Below are positions 46,191-59,691 of a DNA stretch of 64,000 nucleotides, piece by piece. The number at the start of each line of letters is the position of its first letter. The first letter of the stretch is position 1. Under the pieces are notes generated by a model. The model was given only the letters and a program-made list of their open reading frames with translations, was not told where the DNA came from and ran no database searches. Source of the stretch: Epiperipatus broadwayi (Eukaryota > Onychophora > Udeonychophora > Euonychophora > Peripatidae); contig JAQFVV010012396.1 in NCBI GenBank assembly GCA_028023455.1, forward strand, positions 3,602,156-3,666,155, given 5' to 3'. Position numbers and translations under genes: made by a program.

Positions 46191-46545
46191 TGATCTCACT
46201 CGCAGGTGATTAAGGGATAGTTTACATTAACGTTTGGGTTCACATGCAAGTGATGGTTTTAGATATATAATTCTTTATGGCTGAGTTATACATAACTTGG
46301 TTTACATATATAGGTGGTGTGTGAAATCACTTGCAGGTGATATTAAATTTCTTGTTACAAATTATTTGGTTTCTTACACATATATGTTTATCACTCGTAG
46401 GTCATGATTTAATATTTAGGCACTTTTGGTTTATATATAGCATTTTAATCACTCACAGGTGATTGTAATTTTTAGGTTACAAATATTTAATTTACTTAGC
46501 TATATATATATATATATATATGAATCTATCACTCACAGGTGATGA
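46191..46545 (+). repeat. Degenerate tandem array around a TCAC...GGTGA palindrome
   Basis: Six occurrences of a motif close to ATCACTCACAGGTGAT lie near 46193, 46238, 46325, 46389, 46448 and 46528. The intervening sequence repeatedly contains TTTGGTT followed by ACA and TATATA. Spacing of roughly 45 to 90 bp shows an old, indel-rich tandem repeat with one part kept much better than the rest. Confidence 0.7.
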
Positions 46546-48485
46546 AATTATAATACGTTTGGATTTATATTTTCATGAGCTTTAATATTATTTTTATAAC
46601 TAAATGAATTTGCTCATGATTATCTATGCCTAGTTTATGCTATATCACAGGATGTAGATCTGCCTTATAGTTAGTAGAAGTGATTATAAATGTTTAGAAA
46701 AAAACAACATTTTATTAAGTATGAATATTCAATGTATTCTCTATATAGCCAATGTATTCTCTATATAGCTAATATGCCTATCAAATTGGATTTGAATTCA
46801 GATCAAAGCTGAAAATAACAATTATAATGGCAGGATGAACTGATGATTGGCAGCCAGACTTCAGATACTAAGGTGTATAGAAAACATACAATTATGAGTC
46901 TCTGTGTCTCATATATGTGCCTTTTTCATGGGATTTGTACCAAGTACCAGTTCCCTTTTAAGGTAGTCATTGCTGTGAAATAAGAGACCTTTAGTCTGGA
47001 TGATGGAGCAATTTATTTAAATGGGAGTATCATGCTCCATTCCTAAGGATGCAGAATGGGGAGGTGTGAACCCATCCACCATTTGAAGAAGATAATTGCC
47101 CAACCTAAAAGTACTGGTGTAGTTTTAACACATATGCCCAGTAAGGAAAACAGCAACAAGTGAGTACACCATAGTGTTTCTTAAGGACACATATGCACCA
47201 CTGACAACATTATCATATAATAAAATTTAAGATGCTAATCAATAGTTTCCATCATGAAACTACCCTGTATCAGTCCATATGATAGTATTTATAATTATAA
47301 TATTAAGAAAAGCTTATAAATACAAGTTATAAAGCTATCTATATAGGCATTTATTTCTCTAAAGAGGATTACAGCATATTAAGGGAAATTACAATATAGG
47401 ATTATAGATTATGCTGTATTTCATCACTTCAACTGAATATTACTTAAATATTGTATTTTAAAGCAAATCTATCTTACATTAACTGTAAGCTTGTAATTAT
47501 ATCTTAATTAAGATGTTTTATCCATTTCAAAACAGAGTCTTGGTTTGTGCGTCAATATACGCAAAATTATATATATACGCAGAATTACATATATATGTGT
47601 GAGAATACATATTTACTTCTCACCAGTGATTTAATTATGAATAAAACTCAGTTTTGAATACATATAGCATAAACAATTACATAATTGAAAATAATAAAAT
47701 TTGGCATAGATTTAATTAAAAGAAATGTAAGATTTAAAATAAGATAAGATTTCACGTATGTGAAATCTGAAATTTGGCTTTGTTTTATAATGAAACTTAT
47801 ACAACATTAGCTAAAATTTGATTGATTCAGTTTAAGACGATTTTAAATAGTTTAAAAGAATTGACTAAGGCAAAGATTATTATTAGCTTAAAATATACAA
47901 AATGACTCAAAACATAATTATTATTTTAAAATAGGTTATTTGAATAATATGCAATAAAGTTACCAAAATATTTAAGAACAATTGATTTTAACAAATTAAA
48001 ACTAAATAACTTTTAATACTCAAACTAGGATGAATGTATAAACTAAATCAATCATACATAAGTTCAGCAAGTAAACCAATAAATAAAGAAATCATATCAA
48101 TAAATGAAATGTGTTGTTAATGCAAATAATAACTCAGGTAATAAATCATAAAGCAGTTAAATCAGTAAATAAGGTATTGATAATATTATATCAGTTAATG
48201 AATCATTTAACGAATCATAATAATAAATCAGTTTATAAATCAGGCAAAATTTTAAGATTAAAATAAAATAAAAATTACATTTAGAAATAAGTTTAGTTTA
48301 CATTATTATTATGGCCATGGATTTAGATTAAGCTAGCATTTTAGAATTAGTTGACTTTAGTTGAAAGGTTTAAAATTGAAGAAGTTATTACCATTTTCTT
48401 TTCTTTTTTGTGCTGACAAGTTATTTCTTCATCGTGGGACTTCTTTAGGTGGTGACAGCTATTGCTTCATCTCTTCTCACATCAG
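46546..48485. other. AT-rich non-genic region
   Basis: It contains a short direct repeat AATGTATTCTCTATATAGC at 46731 and 46751, a less AT-rich stretch around 46830-47180 without an open frame, and loosely repeated AATCAGTAAATAA-like words at 48060-48250. No gene. Confidence 0.5.
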
Positions 48486-48489
48486 GTAG

Positions 48490-51062
48490 TGAAGCAGTCA
48501 GATCTGAGTTCGATCCTAGCTTCATGTTATTTACCCTAATACTAACCTTAAATTTCCGATGCAATGGGGCTTTATACATTCAATCCACGCTAATTTCCAT
48601 AATGAATAACTTATTTCAAATGCGTAGCAAAATTAATTAGTTTAGTTTAAAATTGATCAATTCTCTAAATAAATTCATGATAAAATATTCATGAATTTAT
48701 ATATATTAAATTGCATGGATTGTGCATATATATACTTGTAAATATTAAATATATATTGTTTTTTTTCACCTTTAAATAATTTGTAAAGTTTCGGTGATTA
48801 AAAGCTACATTCCTTCGATAAGCTTTAAAATTCTTATAAACAATAGTAAAGCTTTATGAATTGGAAAAAGATAAGGATTCATTTTTCTAATTAAATCATT
48901 TTCAGATTTTAAGAATTCATTTTCAATTAGAAAAGGAATTCAAGCTAATTAGTTTGAAAGCCTTATTGAGGGAATGTATTTGAAAACAACTAATTATAAA
49001 AAAACACATTGATAATAAAATGAGCGCTAGCCGGAGGCATGTTTTTGTATATATAGCCCTGAAAATGAGCGCTAGCCGGAGGCATGTTTTTGTAGTCGAG
49101 TAGTGCAGTGAACTCTGTGCGTATAAATTGTATTTCATCATGATAGAGGGCTAGAACATCAGGAATCTGGTTACGGTTCCTAAAGTCCTGAGAAATCTTC
49201 AATGGAGCTGCTGAACCTTTTTCCGGACCGATCATTCTGCTAAAATTATGAAAGCTACTAAAATACTGTTCCAGTAGTCAACCAATGATGCCTACGTTTT
49301 CAACAACTTGGAGGTGCAACTTAAGGACCAGCGGAAGGGGTAATATATTTCTATAATGAATGTTAAACTTTCTGGCCAGTTCGAACTTTATTTTACTCTC
49401 CTCCTATTTAAGAGCTCTTTATTCTTCAATGTAAAAATATTTATAAAATGCTACTGTAAATCTATAGCGTAATTCTTTCAATCTCTAGTCTTTAAACTTT
49501 TTCTTTTCTTACCTGGCGGTTCATTTAATATATATATATTTGTATGCTTTATTAATGTCGTTTATTTAAAATTATATGCCAATAATCTTTCAACTCGATG
49601 AGCTCCCTTGTTCTATTTGCCTCACGCAAATATTATAATATTAATTTCAAATAGTAATTCTCACCCACTAGAACTAAATTTATAAGTTCTATCAATCATC
49701 GAGTCGAAAGAAAATATTACATGTTTATGATTTTTATAATTGGCGAATAATAAACTATTAGCTCCGTTTTTCACCTATGTCCCCAGCTCCTAAGTTACAA
49801 GTGTTTATATATATTCATATAATGTTAAAATGGTATTTTCTTGCTTCACTAATGTTGATTTATTTATCCATATATATATTTAAAATGTTTTTGCAAAAGG
49901 GTCGATAAAGGGTTAAATATATTTTAATTCAACTTTTGTTAGTTTGTATTAATATTCAGGAAGTGCACGATAATTAGGGCATAATTAATATAGTTTATAA
50001 ATGTTTTAAAATAGTTCGATAAAAGCTCGTTTGACTTTAATTAATTGGTCAAGTCATCATGTAGAGCATTCTACATGGGTTTTATTTTTCAACGATGACT
50101 ATCAAGTCATCATCATCGAACGTTGCTGACGCAGGGCAATCTTCCGCTCCGTTAGGCTGGTCAGTGATCATATTCTCTTATTTAAATTTCTCAAGAAAGA
50201 AAGTACTTCCTTTTGTATTCATTAGTCAAAGGGCATAAGACTTGTTAGATGCAAGCCGCCATAGGACTTCGATCATTGACTAGCGATCGTATTTCAATTT
50301 TACTCTCTGCTTCGTAAGCCGCCAGTACCGTCGCATCTCTGTTTCGGTAAAACCCGCTCCATGCTCGTAGTTCATGATGAAGTGATTTAAATTAAAGTCG
50401 AACAAATTCTCAAATATATTATTAATTCAATAAGTTTCAAATCAATTTTAATGTTATGCCCTAAAATTACGTTTTGCTCTTCATGAATAGATTCCCGAAT
50501 GTGAAATATAAATCTCACATTCCACCGTAATAAAATTAGAGCAATCATTTCCGTTCTTAATGAATACCTTTATCTGCCTTTATATTTCTTGTTGGGGGCA
50601 TAGACATAGAATTCTATGTTGTGTAATAATTGTTGGCATATGATAAGGACCACCACTCTTATTATATTTGTAAATTCTCTTAAAGACTAGAGGTAATTAA
50701 TGCATTCTATGTTTTATGGAAACGAAACAAATTATTCTTATTAAATATTTTCTAACATACTTAGTTTCTCAGTTCATCATTCTTTTATAATTTTTTAAAT
50801 GTTAATACTCGCTGTCTGTGTTGGCAACCCGAACATACATATGATTCAATTTATAAAATTGTTCAAAGTATATAAATTCTTAGATATTAGTGTTACTCAG
50901 GAGTCTCTAGTCCTCACCAACCGTTGAGCTAGTTCTTGGCGCATAGCACTGTGCCGTCGATTTCTGCTATCTGAGCTGTTGAGTTGGGTTTGAATTCAGT
51001 TTTGGTTCAGCTGAGTTTGAATCTGATTTGACTTGCGGTGGTGGTGGGTTTCGACCGGTACA
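48490..51062 (+). mobile_element. Solo LTR of the Gypsy family, plus orientation
   Basis: A 2573-bp copy of the Gypsy LTR in reverse orientation to 6941-9643. It starts TGAAGCAGTCAGATC, ends CGACCGGTACA, and is flanked by GTAG on both sides (48486-48489, 51063-51066). It arises by recombination between two LTRs, deleting the internal region. It has its own 45-bp tandem duplication at 49018-49095 (GAGCGCTAGCCGGAGGCATG twice). Short frames inside it (48923-49235 region and the one from 48449) are not genes. Confidence 0.92.
48913..48941 (+). repeat. Conserved LTR hairpin (solo LTR copy)
   Basis: GAATTCATTTTC pairs with GAAAAGGAATTC at 11 of 12 positions around a 5-base loop. It is the counterpart of 9133-9162. 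Confidence 0.7.
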
Positions 51063-51066
51063 GTAG

Positions 51067-54000
51067 CTTCTCATCGAGGGTGAGAAGGCAAGGAGTTTAG
51101 CCTACTATCCCAACATTACCATGAACACCAATTTTGGACTTCTTAATACTAGAGTGAATCAAGTATATAATCTAGTGTATTCAAGATGGATGCTACAGCT
51201 TTTATATCAGCACACACCCCTCTCCTTCATTATATTATTTTTAGATTTGTTTTCTTAGCTTACTCACTGTTTCTAAAATTTAGTGGAATCCCACTGTGAT
51301 TATTTTTTACTTAGGTCAATTTAACCTCAGTGACTCATGGTAATTTATTCAGTTTTTTAAATTTAAATCTATTTTTAACCTTAAATCAAAATTGGGCCAA
51401 TTTTATAGTGAAGAGGATTAACTTTTCTGGCATCATCTTTACTAGAAAAACAAATCTAAAATATGAGAAAAACATTTTGTTATATATGTAACTCGACCAT
51501 TTAATTTAGCAATATGTGCTGAATTATATAATAATTTTGAATATTACTTTTAGAATAAATATTTTAATAAAGAAATCTTAATGTTTAAATTCTGTTAACA
51601 TTATTCTTCTAGCATATATGTAGTCTTAAGTTACACATACAACTCATTTTTCATTTATTTATTACCAGAAATATATGTGCGTATTTATAGAAATTTATAT
51701 AGATGCAATTTTCATATTATATTTTAATATATACACACACATACACGATTAACATTATTTAGGTTTAAATTTAGCCAGGTTTTTATGATAATATTAGCAT
51801 GATATACGAGGATTTGGTGGTAGTTATATAGATACAAATACTACTATAAAATATAATAGGTGAAACAGTTGGATTATCAAAGCTGACTGTTTCAATATAT
51901 ATATAAATTTCCATTGATATTCATAATAATAATATTACAAATCGATGTCTGTATTTCTTCAAAATAATATACGTAAATTTATAAATAAATATCAAAAAAT
52001 ACAGTACTTAAAAGTTTATAAAAATATAAAACCATCACTTAGAAGCACTTTCAACTATCTATATAGATATATAGTGACCATTCTGAATGGACTCAAGCAA
52101 TTAAATCATACTGTGTCAATGGTAAACAACTGCATTTAACTAAAAAAAAGTGAAATAGTGCTAAATTATTTTTTTTTTGTTAATAATCTAAAACCTTATG
52201 GGAGAGTTGCTTATGAATGTTAGTTGGGAGTTTTATAAGAATTTAGTATTATTATTATATTTGATAAAGTATTTAATGCAAGAAAGGGGGGTGGATTATT
52301 ACAGGAATTGTTGATATGCAAGTTAAGTTCATGTAAATTTGTTTTATTTATTTGTAGAATAGTGGTTGGTATTTGTTTAGATGGTTTTCTGATCTGTTTA
52401 TTCATTGGCACACCCATCAATGTTTAAGTGATATAAGGATAATTTAGTATTCATATAGCAGCATATGTGTGTGGATGTTTATCTGTATCATCTTCAAATT
52501 TCATTTTTCATATGTAATTACAGAATAGAACTTCACACTTTACAATTAAACATTTAAAATTACAGAAAATATCTCTAATAACAGATGTAAATATATTTTG
52601 AGTGATTAATAAATATCTGGATTGGTAAATTATTTGAGAAACTAAATTGTATTATCAACAACTTTATTTACTAGCTAATTAATATTTATTTATTTCAAAA
52701 GTATAAAAAGTTATTTTTTTTATTTGTTTTATTCGGTTTGATTTAATTTAAAAGAATCAAAATGATTTTTTTTTTCAAGAAAAGATTTCTTGAATATTTG
52801 TTCTTTAATTATCTGAGTGCAAAGAGTGGAGCTAATTTTTGGAGGATATGGTAACTTCTTAATTGATGGAAAGGAAATGTTTTTAAGGGATAGTCATAAT
52901 TATCCATTCAGTCATTCATTCAATATCATCAATTATATTATTCATTCATCTTCTGCCACATCTTCTTTGTGCATTTTTTTTAAATCTCTTCCAGAAACCA
53001 AGTCAGTTAAACTCCAAAGTGTAAATTTTTAAACATTATTTTCTTTATAAAATTCAGTGTGGGGATTTTAGCTACCAGACAGCTTTAAGGAAGGATGTCA
53101 GGCTAATTTATACAAAAGGTATATTTTCTTCATTTTCTCCACTCAGTTAAACTTTAAAATAACCCTATCATACTAAAATATATTTATATGCTGATAACTT
53201 TAATCTACTTTGTTTGCTATATCTTCTATTATTGTTAAGGACAAAATGAAACTGCATAAACTTTATAATCTTTTAAGGAAATTGTGTAAACTTTATAATC
53301 TTTTAAAAAAAATTATGCAGGACTGTTTAACAAAACCTACCATAGACTCTACATTTAAATTCGCTTCTAATTTTATAAAAGTTAAATTTAAAATGAGAGG
53401 ATGCATATATAATTCATTGTGTTATATTTTGGATTAGTATGTGATAATAATTGTGCTTATTATTATTCATGCTTATAAAATTCTATATTAAAGAAGTGAA
53501 TGCATGGCTTACAAATAATTAACTAATTACTAGTGTTTATTTAATGTGTACATGCTTAAGACAAGTAGAAGGACATTAATATTATATATTTCTTGTTCTC
53601 CTTGGTATGTGGACTAATTATAAAAGAAAAATATTATTACTTAAGGAATTGTAGATTTATATGAATAATTAATTAGCAACAGACCAAAATAATTGTATCT
53701 GTGATAATTTATAAAGTTTATGACAAGATATTTTCTTTTGGAAACCTGCTAAAGTTACTGTTAAATTAAAATATTTCCAGAATTAATTAAATGATAAATA
53801 TAAAAGAAATACGTAGCTGAAACTATCTATCCATATCTCCATCATTATTATAAAAATTTAGTATTTGCATGTCGTATTAGTGAGCTCCAAAAGCTATTGC
53901 TAAGAACATTTGGGATTGCTAAATTAAATTTATGTTGTGGATGTTTATCCTATAGGAATTTGTCTCAATGTTTACTAACATGTACTCATCTGAAATCATC

Positions 54001-56536
54001 ATCCTTGTCTTCATGTCATTCAGAAAACTTTAAGTTTAAAAAAAAAGACTTTGCAAGTGAATTTTTTTGAATTAAAAAAAGAGTGACTTTTTTCTTTTGC
54101 TTGTTGCTATTGATATGCCCCAAACAGATAGGCAGGTTTATTATTGACTTCAAGAACATCTCAGATAAGTGCATTGCAAGTTACAATATACTGGCAAATG
54201 ATTATTATTTTAAATAGAATTTCTTATGTAGGTTATATGTACATTTGGGTGGTTTATTGAAGAGAAGTATATTTTTTATTTATTTATTAAATGTCTTGAA
54301 GTGAGCAATTGGCTTAGAAAATAACAAATATATGAAAGATAAACATTATCAGAAATGGTGAAATTCATTGACAATAACTACTGTCATTCAAAAATTTTAG
54401 AATAGCTAATAACTTGTCACTAACTAAATGTTTTGTTTTCAGTTTACCATTTACTTTACCGTAATATTCAAGTATTATATAATTTGAAGTTATTTTCATG
54501 CTCTTATGTATACGTATGTGTGGCTATCTTATGCATTTATTTCATATAATTAATAAATATTCAATCTTATCACTGTTGTTCTCTCCATTAATTGCAGATA
54601 ATGCCATATGCTAAAAGAATTGAAAGGAATTAGTGACCTATCTGTGTATGTGTATTTATTTTTCAATGTATAAAATGAAATGTATAGAGTAGTTATGAGA
54701 AAGAAAATTATTCATGATATGTTCTATGTTGATTAGGATTGAGAACTCTCTCCCTTAATATATCTAAGTATTTGCCATGAGTAAAGTATATTTCTAGATT
54801 GCATATGTATGCATTATAAAAATGATATTTTATGAAGTTGAATAATATATTTCACCTTTATTCTGGTGGTAAGACCGAGTTTCACACCAATAGTATACCT
54901 CAAGATTAGTTGGGGATTCATTAAAATTATTAGCTAAGAAGTTTGTTTATTCCTCATGTGCTTAAATTTTTCTCTTGAATGTTTATTTTTGTGTTAACAT
55001 AGAATGATAGCTATATGTAATGTAGTTGGTGGTTAAATAAATGGTATGATTAAATTCTTTATGGAATATTAAGTGGAAATAGTGTTAAATTTGTTGGTTG
55101 GTCTACGGCATTATCAGTATCATAATACTTATTTAGTAATTCATAAGTAAACTAACAAGATGTAAATATATTGATTTTGTTTTAATTATAGTATAAGATG
55201 TGACACACACATAATGCAATTAATCTTGCAGACAAGAAAGTATAATACTATTAAATTTATACATCAGGAATTAAATATTTTAGATTATATCATATGAATG
55301 TACTGCAAATCTTAAATCATCAGTACGATTTTTTTTTTTTGAATGCATGAAAAGTATGGATATTTAAAGGGATTATTTAATTGAGCTATTTAAAGCTACT
55401 CTTTTGACAGCCAAAGTTATTAATTTATTTTATTCCAATAATTGTTAGTGTGACCTCTCCAACTTGTATATTTGTGCCCATAATAAAAAAAATGTTAGAG
55501 TTAAATAACTGCCTAAATATATTCCAAGTTAGAATATGAGGGCATTAGTGTATTTGTTAAATCATGTTTTGTAAATGTCTAGTCAATAAATGATAAAAAA
55601 AGTGTAACAAAGAATTAGGAAAAATAGTCCCAATGTGAGCTAATTATATCTATTTTAATGGCAAATGTAAATAAATGCTTTATTTATTATTTAAAACTTT
55701 GTCTCCAGTTATTCTTATATGCATTCGTATTCTAGTTTCCACATTCTACACATCTATTACATCATAAATGCACTACTTTGTAAATTTGATAATAAACATA
55801 CTGAAATCTGATAATATTGTTCTCTTGATTCAAACATTATATGAAATACTTTACCATTTGGTAAACTTATGAAGAAGGTTGCATACTTGGTTATTATTTA
55901 GACAATAATGTGAGATTAAAAGGTATCCTATTTCCTTCATTATCTGATTGCTAATCCAGTGAAACATCACCCAATTATTCAACAATTATTCCATTATTAT
56001 TTTTTTTATTACAATAGTTATATGTTATTGTGTAATAGAATTTCTTTAATCAAATCGTATTAAAGATTCCCTGAGATCTGATTTATAGTTCCAAATTAAC
56101 ATCAATTTAGCTATTTAGCTTAAGACATGCTAGATAGCGGAGTTATTCAATATCATGTTTTTTGTTAAGGTTATATTGTAGTTAATCTATAAGTGTATTT
56201 AGATGATGGAAGAGATCAAATTAAAATTTTAGTTTACTAGCTTGAATAAATGAAACTTTCTTTATTGATTTCTATCATTTGGTTGATTAACAAATAAGGC
56301 ATATATTTTATTTTAATGATCAATAGTATTTCTTCCTTCATTTATTTATATTCTGTATATTCATACCTTTCTATAACTCTCCACTGAGATAAGCTATAAA
56401 TCAGGCATAAGTAGAAGAGTCTCAATATTAATTCAAAGCAAAATATAATTGTTAACTTATTCTATTCATTAATAGAATTGGCACCCTGGGCATTTGCTCA
56501 TATAATGTGTAGGATCGGTGTTAAGTTGGGGAGGGG
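51067..56536. other. AT-rich non-genic region
   Basis: No gene was seen in 5.5 kb. A 30-bp tandem duplication (TAAACTTTATAATCTTTTAA twice) lies at 53257-53308. Short frames at 51945, 52220, 52817 and 53210 show no domain, signal or repeat support. Confidence 0.5.
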
Positions 56537-56623
<87 letters not shown>

Positions 56624-56631
56624 ATATATAA
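56537..56631. repeat. (TA)n microsatellite
   Basis: Nearly uninterrupted TA units with one TT step near 56612. Confidence 0.95.
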
Positions 56632-57314
56632 TTTCTTTGGTTACAGAGTTGTAGTAAATTGAAACAATGTTCATAAAAAAGTTTACCCATATCAATAATG
56701 ATTATTCACGAAAACAATAAATATTTAAATCAAAACACAGCATAGTGAGAAATATATTTTATTATGATTGCTTATAGCTGAAATGAGATAGTTGGTTGAT
56801 GTAGTCTTAGTTTCTAAAAAGATTCATTAAACAGAATGATTATCTACAGAAGTTACAAATTGCTAATTAAAGACCTATGATTGATTAATTAATAATATGT
56901 CCAGAGCTTGGTTACAACAATATTTCTAATATACTTCAACTTGAATAATATTTTAAAATCTACTTTTAAAACCCATAATCAGACAAGATTATTTATCTAC
57001 AAAAAGATTTAAATCAAAATAACTTTATATATATATAAATTTAAAAAAGCATTACTGAGTTATGTTAGTAAAATTTCAATACTTTGATGCAGGCAATTAC
57101 ATGTGAATATTTAAAAAAAATTACAGTTACTATATTTTATAAAATATTTATTTAAAAAAAAAATAGTTAAGTACCACTCATGAAATAACTGTTATTAATG
57201 TAACTTAAAAAAAATATTCAGATAATGCAAACTTAAAAAAAAAAAAACACTTTTAGTTTAAAAAATATTCAAAATTGATTTGTCACAACTGAGATTTAAT
57301 ATACAAAAAATCTT
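56632..57314. other. AT-rich non-genic region
   Basis: Nothing supportable was seen. Confidence 0.5.
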
Positions 57315-57542
57315 TTTAAAATGTTTTAAAAAGTTAAAAAAAATTATATGACTTTCAATGTTAGCATTAGAAGTTTACTTTCTGCCTATCTAAAGTCATC
57401 GTTTTAATTTTAATCAGTTATTTAGTTTTAAAATAACTAAAAAAAATATTTTCAAAACATTGATTTTAGCCAGCTAGAAAGTAAACTTCCAATATTACAT
57501 TCAAAATCAAAGAAGCTGAAGAATTTTTTTAAAACATTTTAT
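57315..57542. mobile_element. Foldback element of about 228 bp
   Basis: Imperfect inverted arms span almost the whole element. The left half has AAATGTTTTAAAAA, GAAGTTTACTTTCT and TTAGTTTTAAAATAAC. The right half has their complements AACTAAAA, AGAAAGTAAACTTCC and TTTTTAAAACATTTT. There is no coding capacity. Flanking duplications cannot be read with confidence, so the superfamily is unknown. Confidence 0.6.
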
Positions 57543-57638
57543 AATATATTTTATTATTAAATATCAGTGCTAACAATTTAAATGAATCTGTGAGCTGCTA
57601 ATCATTCTAGTAAATTTTTAACAGTTGAAAGATTCTTG

Positions 57639-57640
<2 letters not shown>

Positions 57641-57674
<34 letters not shown>

Positions 57675-57675
57675 T

Positions 57676-57711
<36 letters not shown>
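57641..57711. repeat. (TA)n microsatellite, interrupted
   Basis: Two (TA)n tracts flank a TTATTTATTC interruption. Confidence 0.9.
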
Positions 57712-57717
<6 letters not shown>

Positions 57718-58930
57718 ATAAAACTTATTTTAATATCTTTTTTGATATGTAACATATTTATATTTGAAAAATAACACATTGTAGATCAATAGTCTGGCAT
57801 TTCATAATTCATGACCCCTTTAAGATGGATAAGTTATGAGGAACACATTACATTTCCATGACTATCCATCTTTGTTATTTTAGTATGCATTCAAGTAATA
57901 CTTTTCTTTATTTTTAAATAAATTAATGTATAGTTATTTTAAAATAATAATAAAAACAGAGTATTAAATATGTTGAAATACTGATGAACAAGTGAAAAAA
58001 TAAATTGTCAACTACTCTAATAATTCATGATTTTTATTTTGCTCTTACAAAATAGCAATTGTAAAACAAATGTGGAAAAACTTTAATTACTAATTTTTTT
58101 AAATAAATTTTTTTTCATCATAATGTATAGTTTGAGAGTTAATAGAAATCTCTAAACATACAAACTTAAATAATAAAAAATGCACTTTGATAGTTAATTG
58201 TTATTACAAAGCTGCACAGGTAGAAAACAATTTTTAATACATCACACAGATAATTTGTAGTATTACATTCATTATTTGAGGTTTCTGCAGATGATTGATG
58301 AATGGGTAACGATGCCTTGTTGAATTATTGCAACATAACTTTTTTTTAACTGGAATAACCATTTCTATAAAGTTTAGGAACAAAGGTGCTTAACTATTGA
58401 TGTTCAGGCTGTTGTAAATAGTTCTTGATGTACAAATATTATTAAATTAGGTCATGTGACATCTGACTTGATTTTTTTTTTTTTGTAATTTGTTGTACAA
58501 AGAATCATATATATTTTATCCTATTATTTTAATACTTTTAAATCAGATAATTTCTATAATTTTATTTGTAAATATAAATTTTTTATTATTTCTTTTTAAA
58601 GTAAATAAAAAAATAATGTCATATAATTATATATTCATTATTTATTTAGAAATGCAATAAAATTGTAAAGTTAGATTTAAATATATAGTATTTAATTGTT
58701 TGTGATATATGTATCTAATCATTTATAATAATCTTTTATATATTATTGCAGGCTTTGTAATAAAAGGAATGTAAGATAGTGAGAGAAAAAAAGTGTTTTT
58801 TTGTGATCATTGTAACTCACCTTAATGGTGTATTTAAATATTTAACTATAACTTAATGTTACAAAGCTTTAATCACTGTAACTTCAGTCAAATACTTTCA
58901 TAATCTACAAATTCAATGGAAAATGACAGT
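57712..58930. other. AT-rich non-genic region
   Basis: Nothing supportable was seen. Confidence 0.5.
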
Positions 58931-59022
58931 TCATATATATTGCTCTTTTTGATATTTTTATTATATATATATATATATATATATAATAAAAATATCAAAA
59001 AGAGCAATATATATGATAGCAT

Positions 59023-59058
<36 letters not shown>

Positions 59059-59068
59059 ATGCTATCAT
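58931..59068. repeat. Two overlapping perfect palindromes centred on (TA)n
   Basis: 58931-59016 has 36-base arms (TCATATATATTGCTC..., ...GAGCAATATATATGA) around (TA)n. 59013-59068 has 18-base arms (ATGATAGCATTGTGTATA, TATACACAATGCTATCAT) around (TA)n. They share four bases, and the second ends at the tail of an RTE relic. Confidence 0.9.
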
Positions 59069-59617
59069 CATCATTATTTTTCAACTGTTATTAATCCACT
59101 GGAGAATGAAGGTGTCTCCAAATACAATTCATCTTCTCTGATTTCTAATCTCCTCCACATCACTCTAGCACACTTGCTTACTTCATCCAACCATCTCACA
59201 TATGGTCACTTTTTAGATCATTGACAATCTCTTGGAATCTAGTTTAAGATTGCAATGCAATAATTGCTTTTATATCAAGACTGTGATTTGAGTCTAAAGT
59301 TTTCTTATAGACACATTATAAGAATTTTATTAAAGATTTGTATAGAAATACCACTAATGGATCAAAAGCTTCTAATTTTGTTTTTCATCATTTTTAAAAA
59401 GTGGTATTATTACTACATTCTTTCTAATCATCAGATTCACATTTATCAATTAGACATTTAGTGTATAATTTTGCTAACATTTTTTTAATTTTTATATATG
59501 CTTCTTTCCATTCTTTATAGATTTTATTGCAAGTCTCATCTCTTCATTTAATGTATTTAGTATTTAAAAGTTGTACTTGCCAATGTAGAGATGTTTTTGT
59601 TACTCTTTATTACTATA

Positions 59618-59621
<4 letters not shown>
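59064..59621 (-). mobile_element. RTE LINE relic with internal deletion (RTE copy 4)
   Basis: The 3-prime end matches the other copies (ATCATCATCATTATT tail, TTATTAATCCACTGGAGAATG, AATCTCTTGGAATC) to about 59250. Similarity then jumps to the RT N-terminal and linker region (AAAAGTGGTATTATTACTACA, AAGTCTCATCTCTTCATTTAA, CTCTTTATTACTATA), so roughly 1 kb is missing. It is cut by a (TA)n tract at 59622 that grew from an ACTATATAAT-like site. No frame survives. Confidence 0.75.
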
Positions 59622-59690
<69 letters not shown>

Positions 59691-59691
59691 T
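59622..59691. repeat. (TA)n microsatellite
   Basis: TA units with one frame slip near 59664. Confidence 0.95.

Noticed and set aside
48449-48640. 63-codon plus-strand frame
   Set aside because: It straddles the 5-prime border of the solo LTR, so it is not a unit of selection.
56469-56690. Tyrosine/isoleucine frame
   Set aside because: Translation of a (TA)n tract; the same applies to frames at 58916 and 59527.
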